Shown: positions 1-7,051, counted from the stretch's first letter. The stretch: 8,479 nucleotides of DNA from Ruminococcus sp. UBA1366 (GCA_002306005.1 DBRO01000087.1:15155-23633); one strand, 5' to 3'. The notes: generated by a model not told the origin, from the sequence alone. Made by a program: numbers and translations.

Positions 1-12
1 GTCGAAAAATAA
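1..12 (+). CDS. 3' end of an upstream gene, possibly the ferredoxin-like delta subunit of the oxidoreductase
   Basis: In frame 1 the first codons read Val-Glu-Lys-stop, with TAA at 10-12. The next gene starts 23 bases later behind a purine-rich stretch. VOR/KOR operons in clostridia usually begin with a small 2x[4Fe-4S] ferredoxin subunit placed directly before the alpha subunit, so this is where its C-terminus would lie. Only three residues are visible, so both the reading frame and the identity are inferred from gene order and not from similarity. Confidence 0.3.
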   Translation, partial: VEK

Positions 13-35
13 GGCGGGAAAGGATTGTTTGATTC

Positions 36-1085
36 ATGGAAAGAAATTTGATGAAGGGCAACGAGGCAATTGCCGAAGCCGCTATGCGTGCCGGTTGCAA
101 ATGTTTTTTTGGTTACCCGATTACACCGCAGACGGAGATTTCCGCCTATTTGGCGAAGAATATGGCAAAGAACGGCGGGCTGTTTTTGCAGGCGGAAAGC
201 GAAGTTGCCGCCATCAATATGGTGCTGGGTGCCTCCAGCACGGGAACCCGCGTGATGACGAGTTCATCCTCGCCGGGAATTTCCTTGAAAAGTGAGGGAA
301 TTTCCTATATTGCCGCCTCAGATTTGCCCTGTGTGATTGTAAATGTCCAGCGCGGCGGCCCGGGACTGGGCGGCATTCAGCCTTCGCAGGCAGATTACTG
401 GCAGGCAACAAAGGCGCTCGGCCACGGCGATTTTCATATTCTGGTGTTTGCGCCCTCGTCCGTGCAGGAAATGGTCGATATGGTCACGGAGGCATTTGAT
501 TTGGCGGATGAATACCGGATGCCCGCAATGCTTTTGGCGGACGGTTTGCTGGGACAAATGATGGAGCCGGTTTCGTTTCCGGAAAAGCGCACGGAGTTTT
601 CGCCGAAACCTTGGGCGACGGACGGACACAAAAATAAGCGGGAACATAACATTGTAAATTCGCTGTTTTTACAGCCGGACGTTTTGCAGAATTCTGTAGT
701 GAAGCGCTTTGAGCGCTATGAGGAGATCAAAGAAAAACACGCGCAGGCGGAGGTTTACCTCTGCGAGGACGCGGAAATTGTGGTAACTGCCTACGGCGCA
801 ACCGCGCGGGTTGCAAAATCCGCAGTGAACGCCGCACGGGCAAAGGGTATTAAGGCGGGCTTGTTTCGCCCGAAAACGCTGTGGCCCTATCCGGAAAAGC
901 GCTTAAACGATGCGTGCAAAACCGCCAAGCGGGTGCTTTGCGTTGAAATGTCCATGGGACAAATGATTGATGATGTAAAGCTTGCGTTGGAATGCCGAAT
1001 TCCTGTGGAATTCTTCGGAAAAACCGGCGGTGTGATTCCCACGCCGACCGAAGTTTTAGCGCAGATAGAAAAATACGCGGAGTGA
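36..1085 (+). CDS. vorB: 2-oxoacid:ferredoxin oxidoreductase alpha subunit (VorB/KorA type)
   Basis: Alpha subunit of a ferredoxin-dependent 2-oxoacid dehydrogenase, which converts a 2-oxoacid plus CoA to acyl-CoA, CO2 and reduced ferredoxin in the cytoplasm. The 349-residue length and the opening MKGNEAIAEAA match the VorB (3-methyl-2-oxobutanoate dehydrogenase) family. The N-terminal pyrimidine-binding domain shows GYPITPQTE at residues 26-34, the ESEVAAIN...G segment at 54-70, and GGPGLGGIQPSQAD at 107-120. A C-terminal transketolase-type domain begins near residue 240 (VVTAYGATARVAKSAV). The start at 36 follows AAAGGA at 19-24; Met6 at base 51 is an alternative, but relatives usually carry a few residues before MKGNEA. 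Beta and gamma genes follow in the same operon. The substrate could be a branched-chain 2-oxoacid or 2-oxoglutarate, and sequence alone does not decide. KEGG-style naming would be korA, and vorA/vorB usage is inconsistent between databases. Confidence 0.93.
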   Translation: MERNLMKGNEAIAEAAMRAGCKCFFGYPITPQTEISAYLAKNMAKNGGLFLQAESEVAAINMVLGASSTGTRVMTSSSSPGISLKSEGISYIAASDLPCVIVNVQRGGPGLGGIQPSQADYWQATKALGHGDFHILVFAPSSVQEMVDMVTEAFDLADEYRMPAMLLADGLLGQMMEPVSFPEKRTEFSPKPWATDGHKNKREHNIVNSLFLQPDVLQNSVVKRFERYEEIKEKHAQAEVYLCEDAEIVVTAYGATARVAKSAVNAARAKGIKAGLFRPKTLWPYPEKRLNDACKTAKRVLCVEMSMGQMIDDVKLALECRIPVEFFGKTGGVIPTPTEVLAQIEKYAE

Positions 1086-1109
1086 TTCGCCCGAAAGGAA
1101 GTATTATAG

Positions 1110-1871
1110 ATGGCAGTGGTATTTCAAAGACCAAAATCGCTGTGCGATGTGCCGACGCATTACTGCCCCGGCTGTACGCACGGGATTATTCACCGGCTGG
1201 TGTGCGAAGTGATGGATGAAATGGACATTGCTGGCAATACCATCGGGGTTTGTCCGGTGGGTTGTTCGGTGATGGCGTATGATTATTTCGCCTGTGATAT
1301 GATTGAAGCCCCTCACGGCAGAGCGCCGGCAGTGGCAACCGGTGTGAAACGCGCAAAGCCGGACAGCTATGTGTTTACCTATCAGGGTGATGGCGACTTA
1401 GCGGCAATTGGCACGGCGGAAACAGTTCATGCGGCAACCCGCGGGGAAAACATCGTGGTGATTTTTGTGAACAACACCACCTACGGCATGACGGGCGGAC
1501 AAATGGCACCCACAACTTTGCCGGGACAAATTACGCAGACCACACCCTACGGACGGGACCCGAAAGTGCAGGGCTATCCCGTGCGGGTGTGCGAAATGCT
1601 TGCAACGCTGGACGGAACAGCGCTTGCCCAACGGGTTGCCGTGGACAGCGTTCCCAATATCCGCAAGGCAAAAGCGGCAATTAAAAAAGCGTTTGAAAAC
1701 CAGCGCGACAAGAAAGGCTTCTCCATTGTGGAGGTGCTTTCCACCTGCCCGACCAACTGGGGACTTTCCCCCACGGAGGCGTTGGAACGCTTGCGCAAGG
1801 ACATGATTCCGTACTATCCGCTGGGTGTGTATAAAGACAAATCCGCAGAAGAAAAGGAGGCGGCGAAATAA
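1110..1871 (+). CDS. 2-oxoacid:ferredoxin oxidoreductase beta subunit, TPP-binding (KorB/Vor beta type)
   Basis: The 253-residue thiamine-pyrophosphate-binding subunit, partner of the alpha subunit just upstream (24-base gap, AAAGGA at 1094-1099). The TPP/Mg motif is clear: GDGD at residues 93-96, about 25 residues before the paired Asn121-Asn122, followed by TYGMTGGQ. N-terminal cysteines in HYCPGC (Cys19, Cys22) and in VCPVGC (Cys48, Cys52) fit the placement of iron-sulfur ligands near the active site in the POR/KOR beta family. The motif reads CPGCTHG here, where many relatives have CPGCGHG. The length is typical of the separate beta subunit of four-subunit enzymes, as opposed to the fused clostridial pyruvate enzyme. 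The stop codon TAA shares its last A with the ATG of the next gene, implying translational coupling. Role is assigned with high confidence; exact 2-oxoacid specificity is unknown. Confidence 0.94.
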   Translation: MAVVFQRPKSLCDVPTHYCPGCTHGIIHRLVCEVMDEMDIAGNTIGVCPVGCSVMAYDYFACDMIEAPHGRAPAVATGVKRAKPDSYVFTYQGDGDLAAIGTAETVHAATRGENIVVIFVNNTTYGMTGGQMAPTTLPGQITQTTPYGRDPKVQGYPVRVCEMLATLDGTALAQRVAVDSVPNIRKAKAAIKKAFENQRDKKGFSIVEVLSTCPTNWGLSPTEALERLRKDMIPYYPLGVYKDKSAEEKEAAK

Positions 1872-2413
1872 TGGCAACCACACATGAAATTGTACTCGCC
1901 GGCTTTGGCGGACAAGGCATTCTTTTTGCGGGAAAAATTCTTGCATACAGTGGACTGATGGATGAAAAGGAAGTTTCGTGGCTTCCTTCTTATGGTCCGG
2001 AAATGCGCGGCGGAACGGCGAACTGCTCCGTTTGTATTTCGGATGAGCCGATTGGTTCTCCGCTGGTGCTGAATCCGGATTTGCTAATTGCAATGAACCT
2101 GCCCAGCTACCGGAAATTTATCGGCGCGGTCAAACCCGGCGGCACTGCAGTGATGGATTCTGTGATGGTGGAGGAAAAATCCGACCGCACGGATATTAAC
2201 TGCTTTTATGTGCCGGCTTCGCGCATTGCCGAGGACGAGGGGCTTTCTGGCATGGCGAATATCATTCTGATTGGCAAGCTGATTGGCGAAACGGGTATTA
2301 TCAGCTTGGAACATCTCCGCAAGGCGTTTGAAAAGTCCGTACCCGCAAAAAAAGCAAATCTGATTTCATACAATATGAAAGCAATTGAAATCGGTATGCA
2401 GTACCGGAAATAG
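1871..2413 (+). CDS. 2-oxoacid:ferredoxin oxidoreductase gamma subunit (KorC/VorC type)
   Basis: The 180-residue gamma subunit completing the complex, a POR-gamma catalytic domain of about 180 residues. The hallmark glycine-rich start [12 protein letters not shown] lies at residues 11-22, and the second conserved block [13 protein letters not shown] at 40-52. The gamma subunit docks against alpha/beta and contributes to the CoA/substrate region in known structures of the superfamily. The ATG overlaps the stop of the beta gene by one base (TAATG), and its AAGGAGG at 1854-1860 lies inside the end of the beta gene, so translation is probably coupled. This is the last gene of the operon; I see no convincing terminator directly after it. 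Confidence 0.94.
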   Translation: MATTHEIVLAGFGGQGILFAGKILAYSGLMDEKEVSWLPSYGPEMRGGTANCSVCISDEPIGSPLVLNPDLLIAMNLPSYRKFIGAVKPGGTAVMDSVMVEEKSDRTDINCFYVPASRIAEDEGLSGMANIILIGKLIGETGIISLEHLRKAFEKSVPAKKANLISYNMKAIEIGMQYRK

Positions 2414-2435
2414 GTATTCTTATAAATTAATCGAT

Positions 2436-2495
2436 GAATATTGTTGCATTTTAGGGAATATAGTCGCATAAAAACGAATATATTCCTGATTGTAT
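2436..2495 (+). repeat. Three GAATAT elements spaced exactly 20 bp apart
   Basis: GAATAT begins at 2436, 2456 and 2476, a strict 20-bp period. The first two copies extend to a 14-base imperfect direct repeat: GAATATTGTTGCAT at 2436-2449 and GAATATAGTCGCAT at 2456-2469, 12 of 14 identical. The third copy is part of a 10-bp perfect palindrome GAATATATTC at 2476-2485, and GGAATATA (2455-2462) can pair with TATATTCC (2479-2486). They lie about 55-105 bp upstream of the -35 box of the queH promoter. Helical phasing suggests a regulator array, but chance in AT-rich DNA is possible. Confidence 0.35.
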
Positions 2496-2541
2496 GGGTA
2501 AACTGCACAAGAATAGTCTAATTATTTTCATGAATCCGTCA

Positions 2542-2570
2542 TTGTATTCATCTCACAAAAATGATATAAT
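2542..2570 (+). promoter_or_regulatory. Sigma-A type promoter with extended -10 for queH
   Basis: TTGTAT at 2542-2547 is separated by 17 bases from a perfect TATAAT at 2565-2570, preceded by TG at 2562-2563 (extended -10). Transcription would start near 2577, leaving a leader of roughly 45 bases before queH. An inverted repeat ATGAAT/ATTCAT (2530-2535 and 2546-2551) overlaps the -35 box and could be an operator. The leader does not resemble a preQ1 riboswitch by eye. Confidence 0.7.
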
Positions 2571-2620
2571 GATGCTAACAAATTATTGTGTAATATGACT
2601 GATATGAGAAAGCAAAGCCA

Positions 2621-3268
2621 ATGAAACGAAATTACCAAATCGAACTGGATGCTGTTTTACAGAGCCTGCCACAGGGTCAATTGCCCAAATTACTGCTGCA
2701 TAGCTGCTGCGCACCGTGTTCCACCTATGTTTTGGAATATCTGTCGCGGTATTTTCAGATTACCGTGCTGTATTATAACCCGAATATTTATCCGGAAAGC
2801 GAGTTTACTTTCCGGGCGGAGGAACAGCAACGCATTGCGGCACAAATGCAGCTGGAAAATCCGGTTTCGGTGGTGGTTTTACCGTATGAACCGCAGGAAT
2901 TTTACGATGCGGTGCGGGGCGTGGAACAGATCCCGGAGGGCGGGGAACGGTGTTTTCGCTGTTATGCACTGCGATTAGAACGAACGGCGGAATATGCAAA
3001 AAGTCATGGCTTTGATTATTTTACGACAACCTTGTCCATCAGTCCGCATAAAAATGCACAGAAACTAAATGAAATTGCAGAAGAAATCGCAAGAACATCG
3101 GGGCTGAAAACATTGCCGTGTGACTTCAAAAAACGGGGCGGATTCCAGCGTTCCACAGAGCTTTCGCGGGAGTTCGGCATTTATCGGCAGGATTACTGCG
3201 GATGCGTTTATTCCTTACAGGAAAAAGAGCAAAAGAACAAACAGGCGACGGATAATCGCCGTGCATGA
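2621..3268 (+). CDS. queH: Epoxyqueuosine reductase QueH
   Basis: QueH (formerly DUF208) reduces epoxyqueuosine to queuosine in the tRNA wobble position, the last step of Q biosynthesis. It is the non-orthologous replacement of the cobalamin-dependent QueG. All signature cysteine motifs are present: LLHSCCAPC with Cys29, Cys30 and Cys33; RCFRC with Cys111 and Cys114; PCDFKK with Cys167; and the C-terminal DYCGC with Cys193 and Cys195. Also visible are the family blocks YYNPNIYP (51-58) and TTLSISPHKN (136-145). At 215 residues the length is typical. The start lies 44 bases after the predicted transcription start; the ribosome binding site is weak (no clear AGGAGG). It is followed after 26 bases by a diguanylate cyclase gene on the same strand. 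No other queuosine genes are visible. Confidence 0.93.
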   Translation: MKRNYQIELDAVLQSLPQGQLPKLLLHSCCAPCSTYVLEYLSRYFQITVLYYNPNIYPESEFTFRAEEQQRIAAQMQLENPVSVVVLPYEPQEFYDAVRGVEQIPEGGERCFRCYALRLERTAEYAKSHGFDYFTTTLSISPHKNAQKLNEIAEEIARTSGLKTLPCDFKKRGGFQRSTELSREFGIYRQDYCGCVYSLQEKEQKNKQATDNRRA

Positions 3269-3294
3269 TGATGCAAAGATAGGTTGGTGAATCA

Positions 3295-5265
3295 ATGAAA
3301 AACGGAAAATTTCCGGTTTTAGGGCTGTGTTATTGTAATATTGATCGTGATTATCAATCTATTGTGTTGAAAAACATGCGGGATGAGGCTGTTGATCAAG
3401 GCTGTCGGATCATCAGTTTTTCGCCTTTGGATGCGCATTCCTACGATGAGCCGGGGCATTTAACCGGTGAGTATAATATTTTTAATTTGATTAATTATGC
3501 AATGATTGACGTCATGATCGTTTTAAAAATCACGTTTGCATCCGTTGCGGTGTATCAGCAGATTATCAAGCGTTGCAAGGAAGAACACATTCCTGTTGTG
3601 ATTTATGACGGCAAAGAAGAACATGCATGGAATGTTACCTTTGATCAGAGCGACTCCATGTACCGGATGGTCCGGCATTTTATCGAACATCATGGGTTTA
3701 CCGAAATTAATTTCTTCACTTCTATGCGGGATGAATTTCATGGGAACCTACGGTTGGCTTCCTATAAAAAGGCGCTGGAGGAATCCGGAATTGCCTATGA
3801 TGATACCCGGGTTTTTGAGGGCAGATATGACCGCTATGCTGCGATGAAAGAAACAGAGCGAATGCTCGCGGAAAATAAAAAATTGCCGCAGGCGATTGTC
3901 TGTGCCAATGATACCATGGCCATGGGCGTTATTAAAGTACTGGAAGAGCATGATATTTGTTGTCCGCAGGATGTTGCGGTTTCCGGCTACGATGGCATTC
4001 GTGAAGGAACGACGCATGCACCGCGGATTACTACCATTCGGCCCGCTTATGCCGATGGCGCAAAAAGAGCAGTGCAAATGGCGCTGCAAATTCTGCACGG
4101 TGAAACGGTTGACCAGGATACCGTTTGCAAGGCCAATTTGGTTTTAACCGAATCCTGTGGCTGTGCAGTCAGCCTAAAAACAAATTCCAATGAGATTAAT
4201 CATCGGTTATATAACGAAATTGATGATCTCACCTATTTTTCAAAATTCCTGATCAAGTCGGATTCTGCCATTACGGAATCCGTTGGGCTGCAATCAGCGT
4301 ATGAGAAACTTCGCAATGAAATTCGCTATGCGTACACAAAGAAAGTTTGGGTTTGCATTACGGAAAATTTCTTTTCCGAAACGGGCATTATTGACGGTGC
4401 AGTGAAAAATGGGAACTATTATCTCAGCGGGTATTCTCCCACGATGAAAATTGTTGCGTATAAATCCTATGATATCTGTACCGGTCTGGATGATTTCCCG
4501 GCAGAACAACTGTTGCCCAATTTTATAAGCGAGTTGGAAGATTGCGGATTTATTTCGTTTATTCCCTTGCATAATAACGATCGTACCATTGGGTATTTTG
4601 CGTTTGAGGTTTCCGAACTTTTTGAGCGATATGATTTTTGGTATTCTATGGCGATGAGCATTTCCGGTTCGCTCAGCACAATGAAAACCCAAAACGAGTT
4701 GCGGAGTATCATTGCACGACTGGAGGATATGTATGTCCATGACCCGTTAACAGGCTTGTTCAATCGGCGCGGATTTTTCCAGCATATTGAGAAAAAATTG
4801 CAGGAATACGGCGGTAGCGCCAATATCATGATGATTTCAATTGATGTGGACGGATTGAAGGATATTAACGATGAATTTGGGCATTTAGAAGGCGATAATG
4901 CCATCAAAACGGTTGCAAAAGCGCTGTCTTCCATTTCGATACGTGATGAAATCTGTGCGCGTTTTGGCGGGGATGAGTTCATTGTTGCAGGCATAAACGA
5001 AAATGAGGAGTATTCCCACGAGTTTACCGACCGCTTTCAAGAGTATATTCAATACTACAATAAGCATTCGGAAAAACCGTATGAAGTCCGTGCCAGCGTG
5101 GGGCAGACCATCGGTGCCGAAAAGGAAATTCACAATATTGATGAGTTGATTGCCACTGCGGATCAGCATATGTATGAAAATAAGGCGCGCAACAAAGCGA
5201 AGTTTCGCCAATTACCACGCTGTAATCCATTGGATTTTGAGCCGGGAGGAACCTCGCGTGAATGA
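3295..5265 (+). CDS. LacI-type ligand sensor fused to a GGDEF diguanylate cyclase
   Basis: A 656-residue cytoplasmic signalling protein predicted to make cyclic di-GMP in response to a small ligand. Residues about 5-285 form a periplasmic-binding-protein fold of the LacI/GalR sensor kind, with ANDTMAMGVIKVL from residue 204 and VSGYDG ending at 234. There is no N-terminal helix-turn-helix, signal peptide or membrane segment. Residues about 300-470 look like a helical linker plus a GAF-like domain (FIPLHNNDRTIGYFAFE). The GGDEF domain starts at HDPLTGLFNRRGF (482-494), has metal-site Asp517 in IDVDG, Asn525 in KDIND, and an intact RFGGDEF with GGDEF at 558-562. The canonical inhibitory RxxD site nine to six residues before GGDEF is absent (IRDE there). 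No strong AGGAGG precedes the ATG, only AGGTTGGTGA. It likely shares the queH transcript, and the next gene starts inside its end. The ligand, probably a sugar, is inferred only. Confidence 0.9.
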   Translation: MKNGKFPVLGLCYCNIDRDYQSIVLKNMRDEAVDQGCRIISFSPLDAHSYDEPGHLTGEYNIFNLINYAMIDVMIVLKITFASVAVYQQIIKRCKEEHIPVVIYDGKEEHAWNVTFDQSDSMYRMVRHFIEHHGFTEINFFTSMRDEFHGNLRLASYKKALEESGIAYDDTRVFEGRYDRYAAMKETERMLAENKKLPQAIVCANDTMAMGVIKVLEEHDICCPQDVAVSGYDGIREGTTHAPRITTIRPAYADGAKRAVQMALQILHGETVDQDTVCKANLVLTESCGCAVSLKTNSNEINHRLYNEIDDLTYFSKFLIKSDSAITESVGLQSAYEKLRNEIRYAYTKKVWVCITENFFSETGIIDGAVKNGNYYLSGYSPTMKIVAYKSYDICTGLDDFPAEQLLPNFISELEDCGFISFIPLHNNDRTIGYFAFEVSELFERYDFWYSMAMSISGSLSTMKTQNELRSIIARLEDMYVHDPLTGLFNRRGFFQHIEKKLQEYGGSANIMMISIDVDGLKDINDEFGHLEGDNAIKTVAKALSSISIRDEICARFGGDEFIVAGINENEEYSHEFTDRFQEYIQYYNKHSEKPYEVRASVGQTIGAEKEIHNIDELIATADQHMYENKARNKAKFRQLPRCNPLDFEPGGTSRE

Positions 5266-5428
5266 GATTGTCTACACAGTCAAACAAATTGACGGCGATT
5301 ATGCACGGCTGGTTGCCAAGGATACCGGAGAGGAAATTCTAGTCGCGCGTGCGCTTTTGCCGGAGGAAATTGATGAGGGGATGCCCTTGCTTTGGCGAGA
5401 TTTTCAATATTCCATCCTTCTACCATGA
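5258..5428 (+). CDS. Small DUF3006-like protein, GTG start
   Basis: A 56-residue protein beginning at GTG 5258, placed seven bases behind a good ribosome site GGGAGGA (5244-5250). It overlaps the last 8 bases of the cyclase gene, so the two are probably translationally coupled. An ATG-based or upstream start in this frame would lie deep inside the cyclase gene and lacks such a site. The sequence VYTVKQIDGDYARLV, then ALLPEEIDEGMPL (32-44), resembles DUF3006 proteins. These are small beta-rich proteins of unknown function common in Firmicutes, with an IDRIEGDxAV start and a LPxxxxEGD-like block. No signal peptide or membrane segment is visible. The C-terminal tail (WRDFQYSILLP) departs from the usual ending. 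Function unknown. Confidence 0.75.
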   Translation: MNEIVYTVKQIDGDYARLVAKDTGEEILVARALLPEEIDEGMPLLWRDFQYSILLP

Positions 5429-5491
5429 AAATGTGCTTGTTTTTTGTGCGAAATGTAGGTTTTATTTTGTGTAATCTGTGAAATATGTGAA

Positions 5492-5520
5492 TTGACAACG
5501 TTTACATTTTTGGTTATACT
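5492..5520 (+). promoter_or_regulatory. Near-consensus sigma-A promoter of the solute-binding protein gene
   Basis: A perfect -35 box TTGACA (5492-5497), a 17-base spacer and TATACT (5515-5520) form a strong vegetative promoter. Transcription would start around 5527, giving a leader of about 70 bases that contains a small hairpin (TCTGC 5564-5568 with GCAGA 5575-5579) shortly before the AAGGAGG ribosome site at 5583-5589. The rest of the 5429-5491 gap is T-rich without a clear terminator for the upstream transcript. Confidence 0.85.
5493..5507 (-). promoter_or_regulatory. cre-like / LacI-family operator overlapping the -35 box
   Basis: Read on the minus strand this is ATGTAAACGTTGTCA, which fits every specified position of the Bacillus catabolite-responsive element consensus WTGNAANCGNWNNCW. 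On either strand the core is a LacI-family style palindrome TG..AACGTT..CA. It covers the -35 hexamer and the start of the spacer, so a bound CcpA or a local LacI-family repressor would block RNA polymerase. Match is by eye; the regulator is not encoded in the window. Confidence 0.6.
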
Positions 5521-5596
5521 AATATTATGTGAAACTTTCATGGAGAAATTTACACAATGATAATCTGCAAATACGCAGAAAGAAGGAGGTATTTTT

Positions 5597-7006
5597 ATGA
5601 GAAATGGAAAGCGTACACTTGCCGCTGTTGTCGCGCTGACATTGACAGCAAGTATGATGGGTGCGTGTTCAAAAGAAAAAGACAGCAGTTCTGAGTTTAA
5701 GGAACAAGTGGATGTAGAAGATTACGAGGGCTTACAGGATATTCCGGACGATGCTGAAAAAACAATTGTGTACTTGGGTGAGGGTGACCTAAACCCGACG
5801 AAGGCAAACGGTGAAAAATCCACAGAGTTGGCGCTGTTTGAAATGAAGGGCGGAACGATTGAATTTAAGCGTACCACCAATTCCGAGCGGTTTAATGACC
5901 TAGCCAACGCGATTATGGCCAACAGCGTGGATATTTTTAAGTACGAGTGGCTGGCATTCCCGTCCCAGATCGTCAAGGATATGTATCAGCCGATTGATGA
6001 GATTGTGGACTTTGATAATACACTGTGGAACGGCGCAAAGGCAACTGCCGATCAGTATCAGCTGGGCGGAAAGCATTATATAGCACCGTTGGGTTATGAT
6101 TCGTCTTCCATGATTTTCTATGATAAGGACACGATTGAGGAATTGGATATGGAAGACCCTCTGGATTTGTTCAATGAGGGCAACTGGAACTGGAATACCA
6201 TGCAGGAACTGATGGAAGCCTACGTTGCTGCGGCGGATCCAGACGAACAACGTTATGGTATCAACGGCTTTTATAAACCGCATATTATCCAACAGACCGG
6301 AAAAACCATGATTACATATGATGAGGAATCCAATTCCTTTGTTAATAATACCGCCGATCCGGATATTGCTCGCGCCGAAGAATGGCTGTATAATATTACA
6401 AAAGAAAACTTGGTGAATAACGAGTGGGTTGGTTCTGCACGGGATTGTTTTGACAGAAATATTCTGTTCTATGCAATGGGTTCGTGGGCGGCAACCGGTT
6501 TAGGTAGCGGTCCGAAGGAAGATGATAACTGGGGCGTTGTGCCGATTCCGAATGACCCGAACAATCCAGATGCTAAGATTACAACTTCGAATATGACAGC
6601 CTATATGTGGGTGAAGGGTTCCACTGCTAAGGAAGCCGTGAAAACATGGTTTGAGGCATGCAGAATTGCTTACAATGACCCGCAGTATGAGGAAACAAAT
6701 ATGGAGAAGTTCTTTGTGAGCAATCCGTATTGGACTGAGGACGACTACAATATGATGCGTATGGTCAACGGCGATGACTACACAATGCTGTTTGAATACG
6801 GTTATGGAGTTTCCGCAAAACTTGGCGACAGAAACCAGTTTGATAAGAATCAATGCTTAATCGATGCACTGTATGGCGATGTTACGGTTGTGGATGACGA
6901 AACCGGACAAAAAACATGGGCGCAGGTTCGCGAAACCTACGAACAGGTAATCAATCAGGAGTTGGATTCTTTGAATACCAACATCAAAACTTTCCTGAAC
7001 GAATAG
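5597..7006 (+). CDS. Extracellular solute-binding lipoprotein (ABC transporter, family 1 type)
   Basis: A 469-residue secreted lipoprotein predicted to capture a solute, probably a carbohydrate, at the outer face of the membrane for an ABC importer. The N-terminus has a basic start (RNGKR), a hydrophobic core and a lipobox MGAC with Cys24, followed by a Ser/Glu/Lys-rich linker. The mature part is acidic and shows family-1 solute-binding features: the Trp-rich NEGNWNWNTMQELM (193-206), a lobe sequence beginning LGYDSSSMIFYDKD near 165, and AMGSWAATG about two-thirds along. The start is set by AAGGAGG at 5583-5589, seven bases before ATG. No permease or ATPase genes flank it, so it is an orphan binding protein using a transporter encoded elsewhere, or it acts as a sensor partner. 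Promoter and terminator both flank it, so it is likely monocistronic, and a cre-like operator suggests catabolite control. Confidence 0.88.
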   Translation: MRNGKRTLAAVVALTLTASMMGACSKEKDSSSEFKEQVDVEDYEGLQDIPDDAEKTIVYLGEGDLNPTKANGEKSTELALFEMKGGTIEFKRTTNSERFNDLANAIMANSVDIFKYEWLAFPSQIVKDMYQPIDEIVDFDNTLWNGAKATADQYQLGGKHYIAPLGYDSSSMIFYDKDTIEELDMEDPLDLFNEGNWNWNTMQELMEAYVAAADPDEQRYGINGFYKPHIIQQTGKTMITYDEESNSFVNNTADPDIARAEEWLYNITKENLVNNEWVGSARDCFDRNILFYAMGSWAATGLGSGPKEDDNWGVVPIPNDPNNPDAKITTSNMTAYMWVKGSTAKEAVKTWFEACRIAYNDPQYEETNMEKFFVSNPYWTEDDYNMMRMVNGDDYTMLFEYGYGVSAKLGDRNQFDKNQCLIDALYGDVTVVDDETGQKTWAQVRETYEQVINQELDSLNTNIKTFLNE

Positions 7007-7014
7007 TAAAAATA

Positions 7015-7050
7015 AACTGCCGTGAACCCATAAGGTTTGCGGCAGTTTTT
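7015..7050 (+). terminator. Rho-independent terminator, probably bidirectional
   Basis: AACTGCCG (7015-7022) pairs with CGGCAGTT (7040-7047), and the stem continues through TGAACC/GGTTTG (two G-T pairs) to a five-base loop CATAA, 14 base pairs in all, followed by TTTTT at 7046-7050. It begins eight bases after the solute-binding protein stop. Read on the minus strand the same hairpin is followed by a T-rich tail (TTTATTTTTAC), directly after the stop of the convergent transglutaminase gene, so it can serve both genes. Confidence 0.9.
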
Positions 7051-7051
7051 G

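Noticed and set aside
1398..2093. Long minus-strand open frame (231 codons) opposite the beta and gamma subunit genes
   Set aside because: It is antisense to two well-recognised genes, has no family resemblance and no ribosome site; it is a by-product of their codon usage.
2455..2486. Hairpin GGAATATA/TATATTCC as a terminator of the vor operon
   Set aside because: The stem is AT-rich with a 16-base loop and no T tract follows, so it is not a convincing intrinsic terminator; it is treated as part of the repeat array instead.
2577..2620. Possible preQ1 riboswitch before queH
   Set aside because: The leader is only about 45 bases, AT-rich, and I could not find the C-rich/A-rich pseudoknot pattern of the preQ1 classes.
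5564..5579. Small hairpin in the leader of the solute-binding protein gene
   Set aside because: A five-base stem with a six-base loop is too weak to call a riboswitch or attenuator.
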